Positions 35,301-45,947 are shown, counted from the stretch's first letter. The stretch: DNA of 64,000 nt from Allomyces macrogynus ATCC 38327 (GCA_000151295.1 GG745346.1:939956-1003955); one strand, 5' to 3'. Numbers and translations are program-made. The notes: generated by a model from the sequence alone, not told the origin.

Positions 35301-36299
35301 CGTTGGCCACCCCGCAACATGTCAAATGCGACAACATACCGCTTCAGGTAGGCCGTCCGCCGCTTCTCTGCGGGGTCCTCGTCGTCGTCATGGTTGCCCT
35401 TAGGGTCAGAAGCGTGCGCCTGTAATAGTTCAAACATCGATGAGCTCTTTTTAGCCTCTCAGGTCAGAAACTGACGAAAGCAAACAAACCGTTGCGTTTG
35501 GCGCGGCATCTGCCCCTTCGGCCGCATCAGCTGCGGCACCTCCGTCCCTGCCGGGTCCATTCGCGCTTGTGGGCTTGGACGGCGTAATGGTGGTCGAGAC
35601 GACGGGTGGATCCGATTCCTCGCGCAGCGATTTCTGCAAAAACGCAGCGAAATGCGGACTCCGGTCCCGGAGCAAGAGGAACAGCGACGGGAACGTGCTG
35701 CTCGCGGCGTCATAGTTGATTTCGGGCGTGCCTATACCAGGTCAGGGGTGAGCAACGGCACTGTTGGCACCATCGCCATTCGACGGCGTCACCGCATACC
35801 GGCCTCGTTGGCGTGGTAGCCCTTGTTGACAAAGTACCCAAGCGTCGACGCCGTGACCAGGAACGTGTCGGCGTCAAACGGCTTGACGACGAGGTAGCCG
35901 AGCTCACCGAACTGGTGCCGCCAGTCGGGTGCCTTGACGCCGTTCTGAAACGTGTAATCTGCGGAGCCGGAACCCGAGCGCAACGTCGTCAGTCGACTGA
36001 ACTGCAGCGCAAGGTTTCCACGACGACATACGCACCTGACTCCCAGTCGACCCACTTGAGCGCGGCGCGGTCCGGGTCGCGCCCGCATACACACTGCGCG
36101 CTCCAAAGGTCAACCTTGACCTTGTCCATGGTCAAGCACTCGGCCTGTTTGAGACGAGCACGGAGCTCTTCATTCTCGCGAGCAAGTGTCTGGTAGTCGA
36201 AGTTCGTCCGTTCGTGACGGGGCCGTCAGTGATCGCTGGCCAGGTCGGTTGACGCGGCGACGCTGGGGCAGATGAGATGGGCACCTCGACGTCGGCCAT
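32400..36299 (-). CDS. ODAD2: Outer dynein arm docking complex subunit (ODAD2/ARMC4)
   Basis: Eighteen exons, 5' to 3': 36299-36285, 36189-36036, 35958-35800, 35731-35490, 35419-35340, 35269-35207, 35140-35074, 35004-34878, 34804-34688, 34618-34496, 34424-34302, 34221-34084, 34015-33893, 33825-33331, 33261-33139, 33064-32690, 32620-32503, 32436-32400; 892 residues. This armadillo-repeat protein helps attach outer dynein arms to axonemal doublets. After an acidic linker ([19 protein letters not shown]) about ten ARM repeats follow, with near-human blocks such as [40 protein letters not shown] and [20 protein letters not shown]. Introns are 65-95 nt. The one at 33262-33330 begins GC, not GT. 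The first exon (five codons) rests on phase and splice sites only. It is strong evidence for a motile flagellum. Confidence 0.93.
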
Positions 36300-36896
36300 G
36301 ATGCTGACTATTGGACAAAACGTCCTGCAGGTTGGCAGGAGCGAGCGTGGTCACGTCGGTCGAGGCTCCTTGAACAGAATCCCGGCGCGCGGGCGAGGAA
36401 AGTTGCCGGTCGCGACAAGCTGGCTGGACGGGTCGGCCAATGGCGGCAGGTCCGTAATCGATGAAGAAAGGTCCTCGATTGCAGCAAGTTCGTTGCGGTT
36501 GAAGCGTCGCTTTCTTGCAGCCTGAGGTTGGCGCGGCCGGACATGAAGGCCCACCGCCGCGAGGAGCGGCAGGAACGAGGGACACGACGGGATCATGCCG
36601 TCATTCCGGCGTGACCGCGTCTGTCTCGCATTGATCTGCCCGGCCTGCCCACAACCATCACGGCCAGCCCGCAAACGCATGCAGAATTAAATGACGAAGA
36701 AGTAGACGTTTTCGCGCCCCCGACAACTTGCAGCAATCCGATGCCATCAAGGTAATTCCTCGACCTCGTGGCAGCCTCGCCGTTTGGGCATCGTCTGGAC
36801 GTGTTGATGCGTGTGCCTGACCTCTGTCCAGCAAACCAATTCGACACTCGACCTTGCCCGCCCTCGCGCTCGTCCCCGAAAGTGCCATCCACCAAC
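36300..36896. promoter_or_regulatory. Putative bidirectional promoter ODAD2 / disordered-protein gene
   Basis: About 600 bp separate the divergent starts. An inverted CCAAT element (ATTGG) lies at about 36309-36313. I did not find a clear RFX X-box. In-frame codons upstream of 36897 include an ATG at 36807, so part of this could be coding. Confidence 0.35.
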
Positions 36897-38513
36897 ATGC
36901 ACCATGATTCGTACCGCCCCACGACCACCGCGACAACGACCGACTTGGTTCTCGCGCGCGAGTTTTCCGCTGCCGGGTCCAAGCCCATGCTGCACGATGA
37001 CGGGTCCGCCACCAAGCTCAAGCTCTTTTCTGCCGACTTTGTCCACCGCATGGACGACCCGCACGTCTTGCGGTCGCGCCGCGACTATGCGCTGCTCCGC
37101 GAGGCCTGGCCCAAGCCCGCGCCGGGCGCCACGTCGTCATTGTCGCAAGTGTACGGCGTGCTTCCGACCGCGGCACCCGTGACGCCGACTGGCGGGAAGT
37201 CGACGTCACGCAGCCCGCAGTTTTTCCGCGCAACGACGGCAACCCCCACAACGGCAGCAACGACCGGACCACGTGGAGCCAATAACGCCGCGGCGCGGCA
37301 GTTCATGGCTTTCATGAGCGCAACGTGCATCAACACAGGCATGCTTGACCTGGACCCGGTCGCGCGTAGCCAATTGACCGATGACGGCCCGAGCCGCCGT
37401 GACATTGACGCGCTCAAGCGGCGTGCACGCGACGCGGGGACGGGCGACGGGGCCAAGTCGCCCAACCTGGCAACCGGCCGGCTCTCCAAGCAGGACCGCG
37501 CCAAGGGCGTGTCCGACCCGGCGTTGGCAAGCAAGTCCAGACAGAAATTCAAAGCCAGCGGCTCGTCGTCGACGCTCGTCCGTGCGCAGTCGGCTGATGC
37601 CAGATCCCGTAGTCGTGGCGGTCGCACCGAATCTCCAGCAGCCACGTCGCATTCGCGCGTCGCCAACGGCGCCATGTCGCCCAGCTCGGCGTCGCTCGCG
37701 CGCTTGCGCCACGACTCTGGCTATGTCGCCATGTCGTTGCCCGTTTACGCGCCGTGTATGCCCGCGGGGCAACCGGTGGCCGTCATGCCGCCCGACTTGA
37801 CGCTGCTCGGGTCGTCGGCCACCAATGCTCGTGGAACTCCGACTGCGCAAACACCGCCGACGAGCACGCCACCTACGGGCGGCCGCACTACTTCGTCGGC
37901 ACCGACGACGGGTCGCACGCGACCGCGGTCCGCTGGGGCCGTCTCCACCTATACGGCTGGCACGTCGTTTGCTGCTCCGCGCCTGTACTCGCCCTCGCCG
38001 ACGGCGCGGTCCATGGCCAAACTGCTCCTGTCAGACGGCACACCGGTCTTGCCGCCGCCGATGCACCTGCGACTGCCCAACTTGCGTCGCGTCGGATCCA
38101 TGTTCCCGACGTCGCCGCCGCAAACGATCGCCGTCCCGCTGCTCACGCCGGGCCCGCGCATCGACCCGCTCGCGCGAGCTGCCGCGACCGACCCCAGAAC
38201 GCTCGCGGACCTCGGATTGCACGGTGTGCGGTACAACAACCAAAGCACGTCTCTAACGCGTGCGGGATTCGCACCCGCGGAACCCGCCGTCGCCGTCGGC
38301 CGCCGTTGCCCGAATGCAGCGCGTATGATGGGACCGGCCCGCGTTGTTGGCGCGAGCCAGGTTGGGGGTGGATTGAGTGGTATGGCAGCGCCCGGGTTGG
38401 TGGCAACTGCGCCCATGACCATGGCCGGCGCAGGTGCGGGTGGTGCGGTCAGTTCAAAGTATGACCGCATGTCGTCGCTGCCTCGGCTAGGGCTGGGGCG
38501 GATCAAGCTCTAA
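36897..38513 (+). CDS. Intrinsically disordered protein, unknown function
   Basis: A 538-residue single-exon frame; ATG 36897 has a good context (CACCAACATGC). An in-frame ATG at 36807 would add 30 residues. The only segment that looks folded is near the start (~residues 30-75): KLKLFSADFVHRMDDPHVLR followed by SRRDYALLREAWPKP. The rest is Ser/Thr/Pro/Ala/Arg-rich with SP and TP sites and ends with a conserved-looking SSLPRLGLGRIKL. There is no membrane segment or known domain. It is divergent from ODAD2, so a flagellar or cytoskeletal role is possible, but this is inference from position alone. Confidence 0.6.
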   Translation: MHHDSYRPTTTATTTDLVLAREFSAAGSKPMLHDDGSATKLKLFSADFVHRMDDPHVLRSRRDYALLREAWPKPAPGATSSLSQVYGVLPTAAPVTPTGGKSTSRSPQFFRATTATPTTAATTGPRGANNAAARQFMAFMSATCINTGMLDLDPVARSQLTDDGPSRRDIDALKRRARDAGTGDGAKSPNLATGRLSKQDRAKGVSDPALASKSRQKFKASGSSSTLVRAQSADARSRSRGGRTESPAATSHSRVANGAMSPSSASLARLRHDSGYVAMSLPVYAPCMPAGQPVAVMPPDLTLLGSSATNARGTPTAQTPPTSTPPTGGRTTSSAPTTGRTRPRSAGAVSTYTAGTSFAAPRLYSPSPTARSMAKLLLSDGTPVLPPPMHLRLPNLRRVGSMFPTSPPQTIAVPLLTPGPRIDPLARAAATDPRTLADLGLHGVRYNNQSTSLTRAGFAPAEPAVAVGRRCPNAARMMGPARVVGASQVGGGLSGMAAPGLVATAPMTMAGAGAGGAVSSKYDRMSSLPRLGLGRIKL

Positions 38514-39009
38514 TGAAGGGACGGCATTGCTGCGCAGCTCATGCGGGCGGAGAGTTCGGAGATGATTGAGCGAGCAGTAGAGAGGCACCACCATGACATG
38601 AAGCTGGCACAGATGATTCAACAAGCCAGATATTCTTGCCATGCACATCGTCCCACAGGCATGGACACGACCACAGCGCAGAGCGCCAGCTTCAAGTCAT
38701 GTTTGGAGCGACGTGACATAGCGACTTGCCATGTCTCGGGGTGCCTTGGGCCTCAATGTCGCTGGCAGCAGTGGAGTGCGGATTTGCCCTGGTCGCGTTC
38801 GCCGGCCAGGACCGCCCCAAGCGTACACAGTACCCCATTGTCGAACCGTTCGAATACATTCAGCACCACGCCGCGCTGACCTCTTCTCTCCCTGAACTAC
38901 AACCCAAACCAGTCGCTCTGCTCAACTGGGACAACAGATCTTGCCCATTGTCTGCGCCATCCCTTGAGCCCCCGCACATCCGGCCCTCATTCTTTCAACT
39001 TTGGCGACC
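38514..39009. other. Intergenic region
   Basis: No gene is seen. It probably holds the promoter of the small secreted-protein gene; no clear TATA box was noted. Confidence 0.45.
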
Positions 39010-39415
39010 ATGACTTCATTCAAGGCCCGACTTACCGTTCTTCTCGTTGTCGCACTCGCCATGTTCACGACCACAGCACATCTGGCGCTGGCATCACCCA
39101 TCTCCAACGACCACGACGTTGTTAACGGGAATGGCATTGATGACACCGATTATGATCCGTCCTGGTGTTGGTCAGCATCCATCCTTGATCCGGTCGAATG
39201 AATCAACACTAGCCCAAGGGCGCGGATGCTAACTTTGGCTCGATGTCGATGATTACGTTCAGGCGCTCGCTCGACACCAAAAGCATTGCACCAAGTGCTA
39301 CCAAAAGGTGAGCGGGCGAACCTGGTGCATGCGAGAGCGATGCACGATCAAAGGCAACCGGCGTTATTGTCCCGAATGCCCGGCCGGCGCGATCAGCAAG
39401 AAGTATCGCCGTTAG
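39010..39415 (+). CDS. Small secreted cysteine-rich protein
   Basis: Exons 39010-39192 and 39263-39415 (70-nt intron, CTAAC branch sequence near 39230, acceptor TTCAG), 111 residues. The N-terminus is a clear signal peptide (MTSFKARLTVLLVVALAMFT, cleavage probably after HLALA, residue ~28). A short acidic segment (NDHDVVNGNGIDDTDYD) follows, like a pro-region. Exon 2 encodes a basic domain with six Cys spaced C-x2-C-x9-C-x4-C-x8-C-x2-C (residues 70-100) and a basic tail SKKYRR; one more Cys (53) lies before it. No family was recognised. The pattern could be a zinc-ribbon-like or disulfide-bonded secreted peptide. The donor GTCGAA is weak, but phase, intron size and the branch site agree; without splicing the frame ends at TGA 39199-39201. 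Confidence 0.6.
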
Positions 39416-40377
39416 TTTGATGTGCAGTCGTGGGTCGGCCGTGGGTGATTCCGTTCTTCTGTCGTTCGGCATGGAAATACACGACCTGCCAGTTTGGAAG
39501 CATCGACATGGGCCGTTCACCATTGATACGTGCGGTGTTTCTGAATATAAAACAGCGCTCCCTTGTCATTTGCACGAGAACTGACAACTGTTCACACTCT
39601 GGCTCGAGGCTCGTGAGCGGCGCCGCCTTTAGAAACGAACGGGTCGGTTGGGTGGTGTTGCTGAACAAGAACCAGCTTGGTAGAGCGGATACTTCACGGA
39701 CGTGCTGATGCCTCTGCAGTTGCATCAAGGATGCACACATGCATCTGCTGCTCCGTGAAGATGCGGGAATGTATTTATTTCCGCACAAAGCAAGCAGGTT
39801 TTTGCCGGTTAGGATCAAACGAAAGAAAACATTTCTTTCTTGAGTCGGGGCTAATCGCGGGACGCCTCTCATCAATCACATTGCGCGGTATACATCCATT
39901 TCTTTATTGGGTTAGCCAGCTTCTGCACAGCCGCAATCCATCCTCGACACGCAGCGCGAGCATCAAGAATGGATTGCCCATAACTGGTTGTTGTGTCAAG
40001 AAACCGGTCGTGCGGGATGTGGTTTGTATTGGCACTGTTCGGTCGGACCGCCTGTGCTTGTGCTTGCCGAGTCATGACCACGTCGGCAACCTGTCACTTC
40101 AACGTCGGTCCACTTTGCCACACCCACACGCACCAGTCCCCAGCTGGCTGGACCATTGACATGAACAAAAAAGGAATCACAGCTTGCTGCAGAGCAGAGC
40201 ATCGAGACCAAGTCGACGTCGAGTCTTCAAAATGTCATTCAAGAGGCGCCCTCGACGAGAAATATATACTGGGCCCGTCCTGTGTTCGTTTCCAACAGCA
40301 GTGAGATCAAGATCAAGTGCCGTACTCGGAACCCGAGCTCTCCTCGCTTGTATCCTCGCGTACCACTCCCTGCCATC
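39416..40377. other. Intergenic region
   Basis: No gene in ~960 bp. The centre (39550-39900) is noticeably AT-richer than the window average. Confidence 0.5.
40262..40269 (+). promoter_or_regulatory. TATA-like element upstream of the E2-F-box-TerD gene
   Basis: ATATATAC about 110 bp before the ATG at 40378, followed by GC-rich sequence. Position and composition fit a core promoter; no functional evidence. Confidence 0.4.
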
Positions 40378-43285
40378 ATGGCTGCGCTGTCCACCTCGAC
40401 CCGCACGGACCAGCCCTTGCCGCCGAGCCCCAAGTCGACGCGCGGCCAGACGCCTGCCGTTCGCCGGCTCATGTGGGACTGGAAGGAGCTGCAGGCCGAC
40501 CCGCTCGATCACGTCGTGGCCGCACCGCTCGAGGGCAACATGCTCGAGTGGCACGTGAACCTCATTGGGCCTGCCGAGCTCGACAAGCTGTGCCCCAAAG
40601 TCGAAATGGCCGAGTCGGTCTGGCACATGGTGATCCGGTTCTCTGATTTCTACCCGGCGCGTCCGCCCTCGGTCGTGCTGTGCACGTCGATTCCGGGCCA
40701 TCTCAATGTGCTCGGCGCTCGCCCGCGCGACGGGTTGTTCCCGGTTTGCATGGACATGCTCGAGACGGGTGCGTTCAGAGCTGATGGATGCTCAATCTCG
40801 ACGATGGCATGTAACTGACGCCCCCACTCTTCTCCACCGCGCAGGCAACCTCAAGCAGACGTCGACGCACCAGTACACGGGGTGGAGCTCGGCCTACACG
40901 GTGCGCTCGATTCTCATGCAGCTGCAGGCGCTGCTGTGGCACCGGGACATGTACAAGCGCGCGACGTACAAGCAGCTCGGCGCGGCTGTGGAAGAGACGC
41001 GCCAGTTTCGGTGCGACTCGTGTGGGCACGCCCGCACGACTCCTTTTCCACCGCTGCCCTCGAAGAAGACGCTGCCCAAGCCCGAGGAAAAGGAAAAGGA
41101 CGCGGCGGCGACGCGTGCTGTCATGCTCGACATGCCACGGCACGTTCTCGACCAGCTCGGCCATCTCCGCAGGATATTGCGCGAAAACGACGTGGCGCTT
41201 CGGCAACCCAAGCCCGTGGCCAAGCTCGACGTGGCGTGGTCGGCGGTCGCAAAGCAGGCAACGACGACGCCCGCTGTGCAACAGCACCAGCTTGTCGCGC
41301 AGGCCAAGAAGCGGGTGGAGGAGGAGGAGGAGGCCAAGGCGACCGCAAAGAGCAGCGGTCCCGGCAAGTCGACGCGGTCCGCTCCAGATTCGAGCGACGC
41401 TGGCGCTCTCGGCCGGCTCCCGACCGAGCTGCTGCTGCATGTGCTCGGCGACTCGGCGCTGGCCATGACCGACATTTTCCGCGTCGCTGGCACGTGCCGG
41501 TACCTGCACTGGGCGTGCCAGGCCGCCGACGTTTGGCGTGGGCTCGTGCGCAAGCAGTCGGGGCTCGCTGGGCTCGCGCGCGATTGGCGGTACCTCTACA
41601 TGGCCGAGCACAACCAGGCCGTGCGCGACCTGCGGTGCTGGTACACGCGCGTGTCGTTTACCGACGACGTGCTGGGCCTGCCCGTCGAGATCACCGTCAA
41701 CCCGCGCACCAAGCAGGTCGACTATGCGATGCCGACCATGGCGTTCCTGTCGCGCACGGCGTTTTACAGCCTGCACGTGCGCGTCACGCCCGGCGACAAG
41801 CGCACCTTCACGCACTGGCTGCCGCTCTACCTGAGCGAGACGCACTTTGACCGCGCGCTCGCCGACGTGCAGCGGTTCGTTGCAGCGCTCGCCCAGCCGG
41901 GCACGGCGGGCCCCGTGTTCGACCCGAGCATGATCAACGCCGTCTTCCCCAAGCTGCTCAACACGTGCGCGGTGCTCTTGGCTGACCGTGGGCTGCACGC
42001 GTCCGACACGGCGGTTGAGCTCTACACGCAGCTGCACCGCGTGTGGGTCGCGTGCCTGCACCGGTACCCGGCGCAGCAGGCCAACGTCGAGCACCGGCTC
42101 TCGCGGTTCATGAGCGGCGAGGTGCACCGCACCAAGACTGCGGTCCCGTCGCTTGGCGACCTGCTGGCGCTGCTCTCTGTGAGCGAGCAGTACGGGTGGG
42201 CTCAGCTCGCACAGCCCCTGCTCGAGGAGGTCATGCACCGCAGCGTGCTGTGGATCGGCAAGTCGAACCCGGCGCTGATCAAGAGGTGGCAAGACGAGGA
42301 CCGCGTCGTACAAGTGCCCGACCGCGAGCTGCTGGCGGCCGCATTCGAGGCCTCGGCCGTGTCGCGGCGGCTGATTGCGTTCCACGTTCTGTTCCTCGAC
42401 GAGCACCGCGGGAGGCAGCGACCGGCCGACGCGGCCCTCGCTCTGCCGCCACCGCGTTCCGTCGCTGAAATGGCGCTGACCGCCGACGTGCTGTACGGCA
42501 AGTTGCCGACGCGCGTGACGGCGCGCATCCAGACGGGCATCCGCGCCATCCTCAACGAGACGCCGCATTGGGGTGCCTGGTTCCAGCGGCTGCGCGTGTC
42601 GGTGCTCTCGCAACTCGCGACGACGCGGTGGATTTACGGCGCCGTGGCCGCGTCGCTGCGCAAGGGTTACCACACGCGGCACACGGTGTTTTCCAAGATC
42701 CAGTCCCGCGGCGTCTCTAAGATTCTGCTGCGCGGCGAGTCCTACTCGGTCGCGCCGACGGCGCGCAAGATTGCCGTCGAGGAGACGTGGAGCTCGGCCA
42801 CGGGCCTCTTTCTCGACGCGTCGGTGCTGCTGCTCGACGGCGAGGGCAGCACGCGCGAGCATGTCACGTACTGCCACCGCAGGTCGCAGAACGGGTCGGT
42901 CGAGCACTCGGGCGACACGTTTGTGCGCGACCGCAGCGAGGGCGTGCACAAGATGACGATTGACCTCGACAAGGTGCCCAAGACCGTCATGCACTTGGCA
43001 TTCTTCATGTCGGCGTGGCTCGGGGCCACGCTCAAGGACATTGACGCGCCCTACATTCGCCTGACCGACGGCGCGCAGGAGCTGTGCACGTACACGTTTT
43101 CCGAGTCGGCGGTCGGCGAGCACAAGTCGGTGCTCATGGCGGTGCTGTCGCGGCAGCCTGGCAAGGGCGGGGCGCGTACCAGGTGGGTCATGCACGCGAC
43201 GGGCGTGCACGGCAGCGGGGATGTGTCGAGTGACCGGCCGATGCGCGAGACGGCGCGCCAGTATGTGACGAGCGGGCAGAAGTAG
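40378..43285 (+). CDS. Multidomain protein: ubiquitin-conjugating E2 domain + F-box + TerD domain
   Basis: Exons 40378-40768 and 40845-43285 (76-nt intron, CTGAC branch), 943 residues. The N-terminal UBC fold (~20-165) has the catalytic Cys at 124 in GLFPVCMDML and, after splicing, WSSAYTVRSILMQLQALL; HLN replaces the usual HPN. A FRCDSCGH CxxC element (~185) and a Glu/Lys-rich helix follow. An F-box is at ~315-360 (LGRLPTELLLHVLGDSAL). The middle is helical and unknown. The last ~170 residues match TerD: SSATGLFLDASVLLLDGEG, VEHSGDTFVRD and KMTIDLDKVPKTVMHLAFFM, with the Asp-rich positions expected for Ca2+ binding. Predicted role: an E2 that also carries an SCF-type adaptor and a stress-linked TerD sensor. 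The domain calls are from sequence; the combined function is inference. Confidence 0.85.
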
Positions 43286-43791
43286 ATGAAACCATTTTTT
43301 TTGAGACAGACTTTGGCGACTCGGGCAACTCGCAGCTCGGAGCGTGGGTGCTCAGACAGCAACACTGCGGTTTGAGCACCACCAGCCGCGGGCAGGAGGA
43401 GAGCTGCCGGCATCGGCCAAGGTGTGCCCAAATCGTTGGCGCTGATGCTTGGCTGCTCGCGGAGTAGGATGGATGGTGGACAGCAGCAGCAGCATGCTTT
43501 CCTGCTGAGACGCATCTTCCGCACGCATAACTCTTTCACGGGCGTTGCCACCCTTCTTGCATCGACACGTTTTGCTGCATCCGCGACTCTTGCCGTGGCC
43601 TGCCATGCTTCCCGTGGATGCAGGCTCACCGTGGATGCAGGCTCACAGTCGGGCGAGCGTCCGGTTCGGTGAGGACGGTTGGAACCACGACACAATGCTC
43701 CTGGTATCAATGGTATCAAAAGGGGGTACATATATCAAACAAAATCGAAGCCAAGGCCGGGGCCGTTCGTCTCCAGCAGCCGCCCGTGAGA
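43286..43791. other. Convergent intergenic region
   Basis: 506 bp between the tail-to-tail TerD-fusion and nucleotidyltransferase genes. No gene is seen. A near-perfect direct repeat of GTGGATGCAGGCTCAC occurs at about 43614-43645. Confidence 0.55.
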
Positions 43792-43859
43792 TCAAAACAG
43801 CCCATTCAGGTCGTCTGGGTAACCGCGGCCATCCTCATCCTGGTCCTCCCTATCCTCGT

Positions 43860-43899
<40 letters not shown>

Positions 43900-45947
43900 A
43901 TCCGCCGCGACCATTCCCGGCCTCAATTTCGGTTCGTTGGGAATATACCGCATCGCCCACACGTGCAAGTGCAGCATCGCGGCACGCGGCTCGCCGTTCC
44001 CACCCGCAGGGCGGAGCGCGACAGGCACAGCGACGACAATCCGGTCCGAGTTGTCGACCGACGGAATCTCACGTTTCATGACCTTGTGCGCGAACCGCAT
44101 CTGCACGGTTGAAAATAGGAGCGCGGCCACGTCGGTCGCAATCGTGCGCAGCGGCCGTGAGTACGCGTCGTCCGCGACATCCCCATGACCCGTGCCGACT
44201 TGGTGGCAGCACAGGCCCTGGCACCACGAGCCGGGCAAGACCGTGCGCCAGTCGACTTGCGCATTCGGCTCCGGCCGGACCCTCGTGCGCGTGGGCAAGC
44301 TCAGCTCCGCGGCCGTCGACCACGCGCGCGACCAGGTCGTCTCCGACCGCGTGATAAGAGCGCGCGGATCGTCCACTGTACCCAGCCCCCCCGCCGCCGC
44401 GGCAAACACGTCGCGCGCGCGCAGCAGCAGGTACATGGCGATCTGCCGGTGGAAGTTGGTCGCCTTGAACGACTGGCCGGTCGTGCTCGACGTCGGAAAC
44501 GTGCGCGCGGCCGGGTCGTTGGGCAGGTGCAGGCACAAATGAAACCCGAGCCGGCTCGTCGTGAAGAGCCGATTCTGCGGCAGAACCATGCCAAAAGGGG
44601 ACGGGACGCGTTTAGTCGACAGCTGCTGCAGCACAAAGGACACGGCCTCCGCGAGCTCCTTGCGGTACTTTTCGCCGAACACTTGGGTGGAGTCGGTGGA
44701 GAGTAGGTTGTTGAGCAAGTCGACCTGCAGATTGTGGTGCCGGGAGCCGTCAGTAGCACATCGCAATGCCAAGGTCGGCCGAGTACGGACGGACCCGGTT
44801 CAAAAGCACGGCCTTGTCCTTGCGCATCGATTTGCGGACGCCGTTGCGGTACAGGCGCGGTGCTTGGTCGATGTCGCTCAGCCGGTCGCCGAGCTGCATC
44901 GACTCCACTTGGGCCAGTTGGCGGAGCACCTCGAGAAACAGCGCGCCAATCGTCGGGTTCTTGTGACGGTCGGAAAGACCGCACTTCATTTGATGAAGAG
45001 CAGAAATCAGAGAGCTGCAAGAATCGGCTCAGATCAATCCAAAACACACACACGGCACATACCCACGCGACAATGTCAGGCCACTGGTCAACGATAATCA
45101 ACACAATCGTCTCGATCACTGTCGACCGCGCGCGCGCCTCGCTGCGCGTTGAGAGCAACAGCAGGTTCCAGGCCTTGACAATCCGGATCAACGCGCGCAC
45201 CGTCGGGTCTTGGCCACGAACGCGCTTCTGAGCGGCCTCGGACACGAGCGGCTGCAGCCGACGGTTGAGCCCGGGATCCATGTTGTTTTCGGTGAAGTAC
45301 TGCAAGATCCAGCGCTTGTACAAAATCTGCCTCAGGCACCGCGCCGCCACGGTATCGCCGTCATGCGAGCAATCTTTCGTGAAGAGAACGTCCATGCTGA
45401 TGACGAGCGGCGGGACCGCGTGAGGCGTGCGCGGCTGCACAGCGACAGCGATCAGCAAACTGGTGCGGCGCGTCTCGAGCTTGTCGAGCTTGACGCGCAC
45501 ACGGCGCCCTTTGGGCGTGAGCCGCTCGACCCACTTGCTCGGCGCGCTTGGGGGATTCGGGAGATACCGTGCGAGCACTTCGCGCCCAATCTGCGCGGCC
45601 TGCTGCGAGCGCTCGTCGCTGATCACGTCCAGATCGCGCAGCTGCACGACCAAGTCGGCGTCAAAGTTGATGCAAATCGCCGTTTCTTTGTAAAACGACC
45701 CGACGCGCGCGACGCGCGTCACGGTGCCGACGCGGGCCCAGTGGTCGCGGTGCTCGTTGATCAGGCCGCAGATCCAGTCGACGGCGCACTCGACATAGTC
45801 GCGCTGGATCGGGTCCAGGTCGAGCAAGCGGCCCAGATCGAGCAGCCACTCTGACGAGAGCGTGGCGCTCGGAACGGGCACAAACGTGGGCGGCCGCTCG
45901 CGCGCACGCGCGCGCTCGTATCGCGCCGTGACTGGGTCGGCGTCCAT
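43792..45947 (-). CDS. OAS/cGAS-like (CD-NTase superfamily) nucleotidyltransferase
   Basis: Exons 45947-45063, 44983-44795, 44724-43792 (introns 79 and 70 nt), 668 residues. The nucleotidyltransferase core has the G-S helix motif RVGSFYKETA (Gly83-Ser84) and, with exactly the spacing of oligoadenylate synthetases, FDADLVVQLRD (Asp96, Asp98); a third acidic residue fits ISMDVLF (Asp186). The helical half continues with RALIRIVKAWNLLLL and ALFLEVLRQL, like the OAS C-terminal domain. The extra C-terminal region ends in a Glu/Asp tract (DEDEDEDEDEDEGEDEDRED). Enzymes of this class make 2'-5' or cyclic oligonucleotide signals, or tail RNA. The product is unknown. The intron-1 acceptor was picked by phase; the retained frame stays open, so this junction is uncertain. 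An ordinary poly(A) polymerase-like enzyme is less likely. Confidence 0.75.

Noticed and set aside
35270..35339. Acceptor CCTAAG at ~35287 for ODAD2
   Set aside because: It gives the wrong phase; the acceptor CGACAG at 35270-35275 restores the frame into [16 protein letters not shown].
39193..39201. Stop of the 63-residue unspliced reading of the secreted peptide gene
   Set aside because: A phase-preserving 70-nt intron with a CTAAC branch sequence removes it and adds the six-Cys domain, so the short reading is less likely.
40775..43210. 811-codon minus-strand open frame opposite the E2-F-box-TerD gene
   Set aside because: It is a shadow frame from strong GC bias at third positions; the plus strand carries conserved domains.
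43850..43910. Possible CRISPR-like or minisatellite array (GTCCTC/CTCGTC repeats)
   Set aside because: It is the coding sequence of the acidic DEDEDE tail of the nucleotidyltransferase, without spacers.
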